The position numbers were made by a program, and so were the translations under genes. Below are positions 24,782 through 34,187 of a stretch of DNA of 64,000 bases, in pieces; position 1 is the first letter of the stretch, and each line of letters begins with the position of its first letter. The notes beneath the pieces were generated by a model. The model saw nothing but the letters and a program-made list of their open reading frames with translations. It was not told where the DNA came from and did no database searches. The stretch lies in the NCBI RefSeq assembly GCF_002802965.1, contig NZ_NXGA01000001.1, forward strand, positions 970,744 to 1,034,743. Direction: 5' to 3'. The DNA comes from Sporolactobacillus pectinivorans (GTDB lineage: Bacteria; Bacillota; Bacilli; Bacillales; Sporolactobacillaceae).

Positions 24782-25909
24782 TCAGTGGTGAGCTTTTTCC
24801 AGTGTTTTTAAAATAGCTGTTGCAAGAATACTGACTCCTGCAAACATAGCTTCGTGGTTAAAAGTCATATATGGATGATGCAATCCTGGTTTAAGATCAC
24901 ATCCAAGGCCAAGCATGGTTGATTTAAGGTGGGGATATTTAATAGCATATTGATGGAAATCGTCACCCCCGCTGGATGGCATCGGAGGGTCATAGTTTTC
25001 AGGGCCAAGAACATCCTTTATAGCTTCGCCCATAATTTCTATCGCTTCAGGAGCTGATACAGCCGCGGGGCTGCCATGTGACATCTTAAGATTGATTCTG
25101 ACCCCGTAGCAGTCACCAACTGCGCGGACGACACGTTCCACTTTCTGAGTCAGGTCTCGCATCACTTCATTGCTCTGAGCCCGGGCGTCGAGGGTGAATT
25201 CGGCATGTCCGGGAATAATGTTCGTTGCCGATCCTGCATGAAGATTCGTCATCTTAACGGAGCACGGAACCATCGGATTGACATGAATGTGCCCGAGTTC
25301 GCTGACAATTGATGAAGCAACCTCTATTGCGTTTTGACCGAGATGAGGGCGGGAAGCATGAGCGTCTTCTCCTTCAATTACGCCCTTGATCGTTCGGCAG
25401 GCGCCGGAAAGGATGGCGGGCTTTGCTCGCTTATCTTTCGTTTCTTCTACGGGTCTGAGGTGTACTCCGTAGAAATAATCAGCGTCATCCAAAACTCCGC
25501 GTTTGCAAAGTTCAAGCGCTCCCTGTCCGATTTCTTCGGCAGGCTGAAAAACCAAACGAACGGTTCCTTCTGGAAGATTTGTCTGTTGCAGCAGCATGGC
25601 GGCGCCGAGGACCATCGACATATGTGCGTCGTGGCCACAGGAATGGTTCGCCTGGAGTTTCCCGTTTACCTCCTGCCACAGTGCATCCATGTCTGCACGA
25701 AGCGCGACAACTGGCTTTCCACTGCCAAGTTCACCGATCACACCGGGGCAATCATCGAAAGTTTTTGTCTTGTAGCCTAATTCATCTAATTTTTTTTTGA
25801 TGAAAACCGTTGTGTTATATTCTTTCATACTGATTTCTGCGTGCGTATGAAAGTATTGGAAGAAATCCATGACCTGGGATTTGATTGGTTCTGTAATGTT
25901 TAGTGTCAT
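24782..25909 (-). CDS. M20D amidohydrolase (375 aa)
   Basis: Zinc motifs NHSCGHDAHMS, FQPAEEIGQG, GVHLRP and LHHPYMTFNHEA are complete. The N-terminal segment FHTHAEISMKEYNT replaces the usual HPELS by HAEIS, a mark of a distinct subgroup. ATG 25909 follows AAGGAG; an in-frame extension to 25999 carries hydrophobic residues but no ribosome site. Probable cytosolic N-acyl-amino-acid or conjugate hydrolase. Confidence 0.85.
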   Translation of the reverse strand: MTLNITEPIKSQVMDFFQYFHTHAEISMKEYNTTVFIKKKLDELGYKTKTFDDCPGVIGELGSGKPVVALRADMDALWQEVNGKLQANHSCGHDAHMSMVLGAAMLLQQTNLPEGTVRLVFQPAEEIGQGALELCKRGVLDDADYFYGVHLRPVEETKDKRAKPAILSGACRTIKGVIEGEDAHASRPHLGQNAIEVASSIVSELGHIHVNPMVPCSVKMTNLHAGSATNIIPGHAEFTLDARAQSNEVMRDLTQKVERVVRAVGDCYGVRINLKMSHGSPAAVSAPEAIEIMGEAIKDVLGPENYDPPMPSSGGDDFHQYAIKYPHLKSTMLGLGCDLKPGLHHPYMTFNHEAMFAGVSILATAILKTLEKAHH

Positions 25910-26253
25910 AATAACATGCTCCTTCATCAATAGATTAATAACTAAGTTCAGAAAATACAGAACCCAATAATACTGACTGAACAGTATCATGATCATCAAA
26001 ATTTTTCAATGCCTTGCACTGTTTTTTATTTTGCTATTAGGCGGAGTGAACTGAGGTATAACTATAAATACGAATACTGACAGGGAGAGAAACCGACTGG
26101 CTAGAGGAGATGGACAAGATTTAGGATTAGTTATATATTATATTCAAAATAGTTAATCTATAAAAAATATTTATATTTTAATAAACTATTCTGCATTGGG
26201 ATGGATATTAGGGTGAAGTATCTGAATGGCCTTACATTAAAGGAGCATGGGGA
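25910..26253. other. Intergenic region between divergent M20 genes
   Basis: An AT-rich stretch holding the divergent promoters of the M20 genes at 24782 and 26254. I see A/T-rich inverted blocks around 26150-26190 but no clear operator or RNA gene. Confidence 0.4.
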
Positions 26254-27410
26254 ATGGACAAAACAGAAGCTATTGAATTACTTAAGGACATACTGAAAAT
26301 CAATACAACAAATCCGCCAGGAAATGAAGCGCTGGCGGTTAAGCGGCTTTTACCCGTTTTTGAAAAAGCAGGCATTGAAACGGAAATCGTGGATTATAGT
26401 GAAGGCCGCCAGCAATTGATTGCTACATATGCTGGTAAAGAAAGGGGCAAGACACTTACTTTTACGGGTCATCTTGATGTTGTCCCAGTTGGTGAGATTC
26501 CATGGGTTCATGATCCTTTCGGTGCCGAAGAAGTGGGCGGGAAAATATACGGCCGGGGTGCGGGGACATGAAAAGCGGGCTAGTTGCCATGGTTGCCGCC
26601 ATTGTCGAACTGAAAGAAGCAGACACACTGCTTAAAGGGACGCTTAAATTTATGGCAACTGTAGGAGAAGAGACATCTTCGATTGGTGCCCGGCAGCTTT
26701 TGAATGAAGGATATGCTGATGATCTAGATGCTGTACTCATTGGAGAACCAACGGGAAATGAGATTGCGATTGCGGAGAAGGGCTGCCTGTGGCTTCGAAT
26801 CACAACAAACGGACAAACAGGGCACGGCTCGACGCCCAGCCACGGAGTCAACGCCAACGAGCATATGATAGCCATTCTTTCTAAATTCCGATCTGAATTC
26901 TCCTTCGATTTCGAGCCGGACGATATGTTGAGTGAACCGACTTCCAGCATCGATGTTTTGCATGGCGGCAGTGGCACAAATGTCATTCCGGATAAGTGTA
27001 CAGTGGAAATTGATATGAGGACATTGCCGTCACAGAATCATAAAGATATTGTCAAGAAGGTCAATGAACTGATTGATACTGTTAAAGAGGACATATCGGA
27101 TTTAAATGCCAAAATTGAAGTCATTAATGACATGAAACCTGTCAAAACACCAGGAGATAATGACTTTGTGATGGAACTGATAGATGTGGTGAGTACTGTA
27201 CGCGGGAAACGGGTTGTACCCTATGGTTTTTCCGGATATACCGATGGAGCCTACTTCTCACAGTCGGAGAAATCATTTCCTATCGCTGTGACAGGTCCTG
27301 GTTATCCTCCTATTTCTCATCAGCCAAACGAGTACATTGAGAAAGATGCTTTTTTTGATGCCATTGAAATTTATAAAAAAATTGCTGTTTCCTTTCTTGG
27401 GCGAAATTGA
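26254..27410 (+). pseudogene. M20 metallopeptidase (ArgE/DapE type) split by a one-base frameshift
   Basis: Codons from 26254 (behind AAAGGAGCATGGGG) encode a normal N-terminal part with TFTGHLDVVPVG and run to GRGAGT then TGA 26569. The rest continues from 26568 in the -1 frame as MKSGLVAMVAA with GEETSSIGA, IGEPTGNE and YPPISHQPNEY. Inserting one G in the run 26562-26565 restores GRGAGDMKSG, the family consensus, including the conserved Asp. So one base was lost in a G-run, or there is a sequencing error. ATG/TGA overlap by four bases, so two polypeptides could still be made. All other catalytic residues are intact. Confidence 0.8.
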
Positions 27411-27688
27411 TTGATTCGGAATAATAGATAAGCTCTTTGTCTCTTCAGGCATGGAGTTTTTCCTTTTTTTTTTGAAACTTACATCTGGAGCGCAGGTTTT
27501 TAAAGTCCTATAGTAATTGGCGTGAACGGGTAGTTTTATGCCTGATCGGTATTTTTTAAAGCATGGATTAACTCACTGCAGATTCTGTCTCTCATCTGAC
27601 CTTCCAATAGGAAAAAATTCTACTGCAGAATCATATTGACAACATTACAAAAGTATACGAGAATGGCCTTAGTGATTAAAAATTATTA

Positions 27689-27700
27689 TTATTATAATAA
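27689..27700. promoter_or_regulatory. AT-rich palindrome before the YheO-type regulator
   Basis: TTATTATAATAA, a perfect 12-bp palindrome within a longer A/T block ending 27 bp before the regulator gene. The same core occurs at 32694-32709 between two divergent M20 genes. The rest of the gap 27411-27727 shows TTGACA at about 27637 but no gene. Confidence 0.35.
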
Positions 27701-27727
27701 ATAATTATTATATTGATCATACAGTTG

Positions 27728-28393
27728 ATGGGCGGTGATCTTATTAAAGCAGAGTTAGAAAAGTACAAAGAATTGGTTACGTTTCTTGGTGAAGTCATGG
27801 GGAATGATGTAGAAATTATCCTTCATGATGTGACGGACCTTGAGAATTCTGTTGTTGCTATCAGCAAAACTAATTTAAGTGGCCGTACGATCGGATCTCC
27901 GGTCACAAATCTTATTCTGAAGATGCTCAAGGAAGGTAAATCGCATAACAAATCTTTCATTACAAATTATGAAGGGATGGCTAAAGACGGAACGATTTTG
28001 CGGTCCTCCACTTTTTTTATTCGTAATGATGAGAATGAGATTATCGGGATGCTATGTATTAATATAAATTATCAAAAGATGGAAAAAGTAATCAACTATT
28101 TAAGCGATTTTATAGGCGTTAATCCGCAACGGGAAATTAAAAAAGAGCATCCCATTGAGCATCTCAGTCCGTCAATCGAAGATCTTGCTGCGGCAAGTAT
28201 TAAAGAAATTGTAGGTGCTATGAATATTCCACCTGAAAGAATGTCTCAGGAGGAAAAACTGGAGATTATTGAAAGACTTAACGAAAACGGAATTTTTCTA
28301 TTGAAAGGCACTGTCAGTATTGTGGCAAATGAACTGAGTACTTCGGAAGCATCGATTTATCGTTATCTCAGCAAAGTTAAAAAAGCAAACTGA
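27728..28393 (+). CDS. YheO/DauR-type transcriptional regulator (221 aa)
   Basis: The N-terminal YheO-like PAS domain shows LVTFLGEVMGNDVEIILHDV, NSVVAI and GRTIGSPVTN. The C-terminal helix-turn-helix is FLLKGTVSIVANELSTSEASIYRYLSKVK. In other bacteria members of this family respond to amino acids (DauR controls D-amino-acid use). It stands directly before the PatB-type beta-lyase and inside the M20 island, so it is a good candidate regulator for amino-acid conjugate use. ATG 27728 or TTG 27713 as start; neither has a strong ribosome site. Confidence 0.75.
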   Translation: MGGDLIKAELEKYKELVTFLGEVMGNDVEIILHDVTDLENSVVAISKTNLSGRTIGSPVTNLILKMLKEGKSHNKSFITNYEGMAKDGTILRSSTFFIRNDENEIIGMLCININYQKMEKVINYLSDFIGVNPQREIKKEHPIEHLSPSIEDLAAASIKEIVGAMNIPPERMSQEEKLEIIERLNENGIFLLKGTVSIVANELSTSEASIYRYLSKVKKAN

Positions 28394-28438
28394 ACTGAGT
28401 AATTTCTCAATTAAAATAAGAAAAAGGAGTGTTGCGTC

Positions 28439-29629
28439 ATGTACGACCTTGATAGAGTCATCTCACGTATACATACGGACAGTGTCAAGTGGGATGGAAC
28501 TGAAAAAAAATATGGAGCGTCCGGGCTGTTGCCGATGTGGATTGCCGATATGGACTTTCAGGCGCCTTTTCAGATACTGGATGCATTGAAGCAATGTGCG
28601 GAGTTTGGCGTATTCGGCTATACACAATGCCCGGATTCCTTAAAGGCTGTTGTCCGATCCTGGCTTTCCAGAAGATATCAATGGGAAATTGATAACGCAA
28701 ATATCATTTTTAATCATAACGTTGTATCCGGTATATCACTGGCTATCCGGACGCTGACGAGCAAAAATGATAAAGTACTCGTTCATTGCCCTGTTTACAA
28801 TCCCTTCTTTGAACAATTGAATCAGCTCGGGAGGGTTCCGGTTTTTTCGGATCTTGTTATCAAAGACGGCCGCTACGTCATGGATTTCGAGGATATGGAA
28901 GCAAAATTGAGCACGGAGCAAATCAGCTGCATGTTGCTATGCTCTCCTCATAACCCCGGTGGAAGAGTATGGTCGGAAGGCGAGCTCAAGAAAGTACTCG
29001 ACCTGAGCAGACGCTATCACTGTGCCATCATTTCGGATGAAATTCATTCGGATATCATCTTATCAGGTCAGAAGCATACGCCCATTGCAAAGCTTGCCGG
29101 TGACGAAGGCGAAAATATTGTTACTTTGATGGCACCGACGAAAACGTTCAACATTGCCGGCATCGGACCTTCCTTTATCCTTTCTTTTAATGAGAAAATC
29201 ATCGAAGCAATAAAAGAGTTCCAGAAAGAAATGGTCTAGCCAGAAATTACGCCATTTCAGATTGCTGCATTGACAGCAGCCTATGAAAACGGAGAAACAT
29301 GGTTGAACAAGCTGGTTCCTTATATTGAGGAAAATATGAATCAAGTCAGAATCAAACTCTCTGAAGTCCCCAATATCCGATGTATGAAAAATGAGGGTAC
29401 CTACCTGATGTGGATTGACTGCCGGGAACTTGGCTCTAATGAAGATAAAATCAATCAGTCACTGATCGAGTCAGGTGTCGCTCTTCAGATGGGGAGTACT
29501 TACGGTCCGGCTGGTCGCGGATTCGTCAGAATGAACGTTGCTGCTCCCCGATCGGTTGTTGCTGAAGGGGCTGATCGGGTTTCTCGTGGTTTCCGTAATC
29601 TACTGAGCACGATGAGCACTAGCAGATAA
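28439..29629 (+). pseudogene. PatB/MalY-type C-S beta-lyase aminotransferase interrupted by in-frame TAG
   Basis: PLP fold type I enzyme. The first 266 codons contain MWIADMDF, SPHNPGGR (171-176), SDEIHSD (199-205) and the PLP lysine in APTKTFNIAG (about 235). Codon 267 (29237-29239) is TAG, after which the same frame goes on without a break as PEITPFQIAALTAAYE to the end, with MGSTYGPAGRGFVRMN near the C-terminus. One nonsense change therefore breaks an otherwise intact 396-codon gene. Family members cleave cystathionine or cysteine S-conjugates to thiol, pyruvate and ammonia. The truncated product lacks the C-terminal domain and is unlikely to work. Confidence 0.8.
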
Positions 29630-29649
29630 TGGTTTTCAGATTCTCAAAT

Positions 29650-29690
29650 AAAAAGCCCGAAAATCAGTTCATTGATTTCGGGCTTTTTAT
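29650..29690 (+). terminator. Rho-independent terminator
   Basis: AAAAAGCCCGAAAATCA against TGATTTCGGGCTTTTT with one bulged A and a short loop; T-run present. Ends the regulator/beta-lyase unit and could act on both strands. Confidence 0.85.
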
Positions 29691-29756
29691 TTCTTTCATG
29701 TGTTCTGGTTTGATCAACGTTTGTTTTTTTACAAGTCGCCAGCTGAGAAAATCCGG

Positions 29757-29882
29757 CTATTTATTGCTGAGATGAATCAGCGTCTCAGGCAACCGCTCCT
29801 GACGCTTCGACTCACCTGTTAATAACCGAACATATGCGCCGCATAAATAGCGTCCAAAGGTCTTGAAAATGGCAACAGAACT
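29757..29882 (-). pseudogene. Possible gene remnant, unrecognised
   Basis: A 41-codon minus-strand stretch after a stop, reading VAIFKTFGRYLCGAYVRLL then TGESKRQERLPETLIHLSNK before TAG. It looks protein-like but has no start. I cannot name the family. It lies in the 270-bp gap between the terminator and the next M20 gene. Confidence 0.22.
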
Positions 29883-29962
29883 TTAAAAAGCACAAACATG
29901 AAACAAACTCGAAGAAGTGATCTTCTGCGCTTCGGGCTTGTCCGCGTGCCTGCACTTGAAAA

Positions 29963-31120
29963 TCATTCATTCTTCATTTTTTTCAGCATATCAACTGCCA
30001 GATTGGAGAAAAATTTGGCACTGGGAAGAATCGCTTTTTCGTCAATAATCAAATCCGGGTGATGTAATCCTGATGTCCCCGAGACACCCATAAAGAAGAA
30101 TGCACCCGGAATTTTTTTTAGATATTCAGCAAAATCTTCGCCAGCCGAGGACGGGATTGGAGAAATCACATTTAAGCCGGATTTCTTGGCAGTTTCGACG
30201 GCCCAGTCTGCATATTTTTTGTTGTTAATCAATGCGGGTCCCAGTTTTGTGAAATGGAGAGTCCCTTTTGCGCCGAGTGCCTGTGCAACCCCTTCAACAA
30301 CTCGCTTCATTTTTGCAGGGATACCGTCCCGGACGTGTTCCTGAAATGTACGGACAGTCCCTTCCATTTGCGCTGTCTGGGGAAGCACATTCCATGTATT
30401 ACCTGCTTCTAGCCGTGTAACACTAATGACAGCATTATTTAAAGGAGAAATATTCCTACTGACGATGGTCTGCAGAGCGGTGATGATGTGAGAAGCGACA
30501 ACGATTGAGTCGATGCCTTTTTCTGGTGCAGCAGCGTGTGTTCCTGTCCCCTCGACATCAATCACAAATTGATCGACCCCGGCCATTAAAGCGCCGGGCT
30601 TGATTCCGATCGTTCCCGTTGGAATATGCGGCATATCGTGCATACCGAATATCGCATTTACATCATCAAGAACACCGGTCTCCATGACTTTCAGTGCACC
30701 CCCGCCATTTTCTTCGGCCGGCTGGAAAATAATTTTGACCGTGCCTTCAATTTCATCTTCTCTTTGTTTAAGAAGAAGAGCAGCCCCAAGTATCGATGTT
30801 GTGTGAAAGTCATGGCCGCATGCATGCATTTTCCCGGGGACTTTGGAGGCAAAAGGCAGACCGGTTCTTTCCTGAATTGGAAGTGCATCAATATCTGTCC
30901 TAAGAGCAATCGTCGGTCCAGGTTTCCTGCCTCTGATAACAGCCAGAACACCGGTTTTCATCGGAAGGTCAAGCATTTCAATGTCTGCTTCGGCAAGCCA
31001 ACCCTTAAGGGTTTTCGTTGTTTCGTATTCTTCAAACGACAGTTCCGGATATTCATGCAGCTGATGGCGGTAAGTGATCAGCTGCTGTTCCAATCTCGTT
31101 TCTTCTGCTGTTTTGACCAT
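29963..31120 (-). CDS. M20D amidohydrolase, YxeP/AmaA type (385 aa)
   Basis: The N-terminus reads YRHQLHEYPELSFEEYET. Zinc and catalytic motifs are MHACGHDFHT, FQPAEENGGGA, GMHDMP and GLHHPD. In B. subtilis relatives such as YxeP deacylate N-acetylated cysteine S-conjugates, and other relatives hydrolyse N-acyl amino acids. ATG 31120 follows AAGGGAG. It is the second gene after the M20 at 31233 on the same strand, with about 110 bp between. Confidence 0.87.
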   Translation of the reverse strand: MVKTAEETRLEQQLITYRHQLHEYPELSFEEYETTKTLKGWLAEADIEMLDLPMKTGVLAVIRGRKPGPTIALRTDIDALPIQERTGLPFASKVPGKMHACGHDFHTTSILGAALLLKQREDEIEGTVKIIFQPAEENGGGALKVMETGVLDDVNAIFGMHDMPHIPTGTIGIKPGALMAGVDQFVIDVEGTGTHAAAPEKGIDSIVVASHIITALQTIVSRNISPLNNAVISVTRLEAGNTWNVLPQTAQMEGTVRTFQEHVRDGIPAKMKRVVEGVAQALGAKGTLHFTKLGPALINNKKYADWAVETAKKSGLNVISPIPSSAGEDFAEYLKKIPGAFFFMGVSGTSGLHHPDLIIDEKAILPSAKFFSNLAVDMLKKMKNE

Positions 31121-31232
31121 ATTTGAGGATCTCCCTTGTCAGATTTGTATCGATCGGGCCTAAAGCGGAGTTTGCTATCAATCTTGTTTTGTCACAACAA
31201 TTGCGCGTACGTTGTTCGACTGAATTCAGTCA

Positions 31233-32471
31233 TTAAAGGATCAATGAATCCGTACTTCCTGATCCAGTCAAAGCCAGCAATGTAATCAAAACAGCCTGTG
31301 CACCGAGAAATCCTTTCTCAGGGTTGAAAAATTCGCCAAGTGTGTGCTCCTTGCCGCTGATTCCACCGCCGCTCATTGTAACTGCGGGGATACCTAAGCT
31401 GATCGGAACGTTAGCATCTGTGCTCGAAGCTTGCAATCTTGGTGAATAACCGAGAAAATTGACAGCTGCCGCCGCCGCTTGCACGATGGGCTGATTCGGT
31501 GCCTGAGTGCCAGCCGGACGCTCTCCGACTTTTTCAAATGAGACTTCAATGGCACTTTCCTTGTGCCAGCGCTTGTTTTCTTCATCAGCAGCTTTTCGGA
31601 TCAAGCTTAATGCCTGCTTCTCCAGAGCAAGCAGAGAGTCCATGGACACAGACCGCATATCCAGAGACATGACCGCATCTTCAGCGATCGTATTGATTGA
31701 CGTTCCACCTTTAACCGTCCCAACAGTGAAAGTGGTCACTGGGTTTTCCGGTACGTTCATGTCACTGATGTAAGATATAGCGCGACCAAGTGCGTGAACG
31801 GCGCTCGGCGTGCCGAAAGCTGCAAAACTATGCCCCCCGGGGCCTCTGAATCGGACGTGATAACGATGGCTGCCGACAGCTGTACAGGTTAGCGCGGCGG
31901 GATTCCCTGGTTCGATTGAGATGAAGCCGCCGATATCATTGTGTGTTCTGAAAAGAGCTTTAACTCCGCGCAGATCGCCAAGACCTTCCTCGCCCACATC
32001 CGCTACAAAGAGGATGCTGTGCTGCGGTTTTATCCCGGAACTTCGAATGGCCCGAATAATCGAGAGAAGAACGCCAAGGCCTCGACCATCGTCGGATATT
32101 CCTGGAGCGTAGATTGTGCCGCTTTTGATTGTAGCCTTGGTGTCTGTTCCTTCGGGGAAGACCGTATCCAAATGGGCGGCAATAACTATTTTTGGACCCG
32201 GCAGCTTTCCATCGTACAGGCCGGTAACATTTCCCTCCTCGTCAATAACGATATCCTTAAGGCCAAGCGCCCGGAAACGTTCAGCAATCCAAGAAGCACG
32301 TTTATCCTCCTTGAAAGATGGTGCCGGAATTTCGGTCAGCTGAATCTGTTCGGCTGCAGTATTTTCATTATCCGTTTCAAGAAAGGACATTGCATTTTTT
32401 ACTTCCGCAAGTTCAGTCAATTTAGTAATCAATTGACTTATTTCGTCTGAAATAATGATTTTATTAGGCAT
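31233..32471 (-). CDS. M20 metallopeptidase, peptidase T/CPG2-like (412 aa)
   Basis: A distinct M20 branch: LTEIPAPSFKEDKRASWI near the N-terminus, AAHLDTVFPEGT, GISDDGRGLG, VADVGEEGLGDLRG and GKEHTLGEFF. The late GGGISGKEHTLGE is typical of tripeptidase-T-like enzymes. ATG 32471 lies 8 nt after GGGAG; the frame is open five codons upstream. Likely acts on short peptides or acyl-peptides and may share a promoter with the downstream M20D. Confidence 0.85.
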   Translation of the reverse strand: MPNKIIISDEISQLITKLTELAEVKNAMSFLETDNENTAAEQIQLTEIPAPSFKEDKRASWIAERFRALGLKDIVIDEEGNVTGLYDGKLPGPKIVIAAHLDTVFPEGTDTKATIKSGTIYAPGISDDGRGLGVLLSIIRAIRSSGIKPQHSILFVADVGEEGLGDLRGVKALFRTHNDIGGFISIEPGNPAALTCTAVGSHRYHVRFRGPGGHSFAAFGTPSAVHALGRAISYISDMNVPENPVTTFTVGTVKGGTSINTIAEDAVMSLDMRSVSMDSLLALEKQALSLIRKAADEENKRWHKESAIEVSFEKVGERPAGTQAPNQPIVQAAAAAVNFLGYSPRLQASSTDANVPISLGIPAVTMSGGGISGKEHTLGEFFNPEKGFLGAQAVLITLLALTGSGSTDSLIL

Positions 32472-32693
32472 ACTATCAACTCCCAAATTTAATCAGGTAA
32501 CGTGATAAAGTGTGGAGACAAAAACACCATCGGCAGATCCGCTTTTTTATCTCGACCGCCAAGCCGCTATGTACAGGCAATCCCTTCAATATCGGATAAT
32601 AGTCTAAGAATACACTAGACCGTTTTCTTGAACAATGCTGAAAAGGCAAAAAATGATCAAAATAAAAAAAACTATTGCTAAATTCTAAAAAAT

Positions 32694-32709
32694 TATTATT
32701 ATAATAATA
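32694..32709. promoter_or_regulatory. AT-rich palindrome between divergent M20 genes
   Basis: TATTATTATAATAATA, a 16-bp perfect palindrome in a 469-bp intergenic region (32472-32940). It shares the core TTATTATAATAA with 27689-27700 and may be the operator that joins the peptide importer operon to the YheO-type regulator. The remainder of the region shows no gene. Confidence 0.38.
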
Positions 32710-32940
32710 TATTATAAACGAAAATTGAAAATTATTGCTAATAATTTTGAAGAAGAAGGGATTGTGTAAAATCAAGTATTATACGACAAAAATGTGCTAT
32801 TTATTTTTGGCAGATGCTATTCTATAATAATTTTATAGTTTTTATGAATTCTGAAAATATTGTATTGTTTAATGACTTATAATAATCGGTCAAATAGGGG
32901 CTCGATACTTCTTTGAAAATTGTTTCTGGGGGGATCAAGG

Positions 32941-34158
32941 GTGAGTGAATCATGGAAGGAAGATTTAGAAAACTTATACGATACCATGGTGGAATGGCGG
33001 AGATTTCTGCATCAGCACCCCGAGCTGTCCTATCAGGAAAAAGAAACTTCGACGTTTATTTATGAGAAACTCAAAGAATTCGGCATTGATGATATCAAAA
33101 CACATGTTGGAGGTTTTGGGATCGTTGCAAAGATTCATGGGGCAAAACCAGGAATCACGTTGGCACTTAGAGCGGATTTTGATGCATTGCCGATACAGGA
33201 GGAAACGGAAGTGCCTTACAAGTCCAAAGTGCCGGGTGTCATGCATGCCTGTGGACATGACGGACACACAGCAACACTTCTTGGTGTTGCCAGAGTGCTT
33301 CAGTCCCATCGCGCAGAATTGTCAGGAGATGTTGTTCTGATTCACCAACCTGCTGAGGAATTTCCCCCGGGAGGCGCGCGTGCCATGATTAAAGACGGTT
33401 GTCTCGAGGGAGTCGATGTTATATTCGGAACCCACTTATGGAGCACTGTCCCGTATGGGACGATCGGTTATCGAAAGGGCTATTTTATGGCAGCGGCTGA
33501 TTATTTCAAAATAAAAATACAGGGCAGAGGCGGCCACGGATCCGCACCGCAACTGTGCGTCGATTCTGTCGTTGTCGCTTCACAAGTAGTCAATCAACTG
33601 CAGCTGGTCGTCAGCCGGGAGGTTGACCCGACAAAATCGGCAGTTTTGACCATCGGGAAATTCAATTCAGGTGTCGCACCCAATGTCATTGCGGATACAG
33701 CAGTTCTTGAAGGAACAGTCAGAACGTTCAATGAGGATGTACGGAGCAAGATCAAAAGCGAAATGGCCAGCATTATTGAAAATGTCTGCGATGCATTCCA
33801 TGCGGAGGGCGCACTTGATTACAGAGACGGATATCCTGCGGTCTATAATCACGAAAAAGAATCCGATGTTTTTCAAAAAGTCATGGACGAAGCTTTTGGA
33901 AAAAATGTAGCAGTTGAAATCGCACCACAGATGGGCGGAGAAGATTTTTCCAGCTATCTGATAGAGAAACCCGGCATGTTCTGGTTCTCAGGAGCGGGGA
34001 ATCCCGAGGTTGGTGCCAGTTATCCTCATCACCACCCAAAATTCAATTTTGATGAGCGCGTCATGCTGGTTGCTGGAAAAGCTTTTCTTTCACTGGTTCA
34101 TGAATACCTTGCTTTGCAGGATTCTCCTGTTCTGAGTGAGAACCTAAAAGAAAGCTGA
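32941..34158 (+). CDS. M20D amidohydrolase heading the Opp operon (405 aa)
   Basis: N-terminal FLHQHPELSYQEKETS, then MHACGHDGHT, HQPAEEFPPGGA, GTHLWS and YPHHHPKFNFDE form the full M20D signature. GTG 32941 follows GGGGGGATC; a TTG at 32920 would place the ribosome site inside the gene. The stop is 29 bp from oppD, so this hydrolase and the importer are one transcription unit. That suggests imported peptides or acyl-amino acids are its substrate. Confidence 0.88.
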   Translation: MSESWKEDLENLYDTMVEWRRFLHQHPELSYQEKETSTFIYEKLKEFGIDDIKTHVGGFGIVAKIHGAKPGITLALRADFDALPIQEETEVPYKSKVPGVMHACGHDGHTATLLGVARVLQSHRAELSGDVVLIHQPAEEFPPGGARAMIKDGCLEGVDVIFGTHLWSTVPYGTIGYRKGYFMAAADYFKIKIQGRGGHGSAPQLCVDSVVVASQVVNQLQLVVSREVDPTKSAVLTIGKFNSGVAPNVIADTAVLEGTVRTFNEDVRSKIKSEMASIIENVCDAFHAEGALDYRDGYPAVYNHEKESDVFQKVMDEAFGKNVAVEIAPQMGGEDFSSYLIEKPGMFWFSGAGNPEVGASYPHHHPKFNFDERVMLVAGKAFLSLVHEYLALQDSPVLSENLKES

Positions 34159-34187
34159 TTAACTAATGCCTGAGGAGGTTAAATGAT

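Noticed and set aside
29237..29239. TAG read as pyrrolysine in the beta-lyase gene
   Set aside because: No pyl genes are seen, the position is not an active-site residue, and the family has an ordinary residue there. A nonsense change is simpler.
27600..32720. Insertion-sequence ends in the AT-rich blocks
   Set aside because: No transposase coding, target duplications or long terminal repeats are present.
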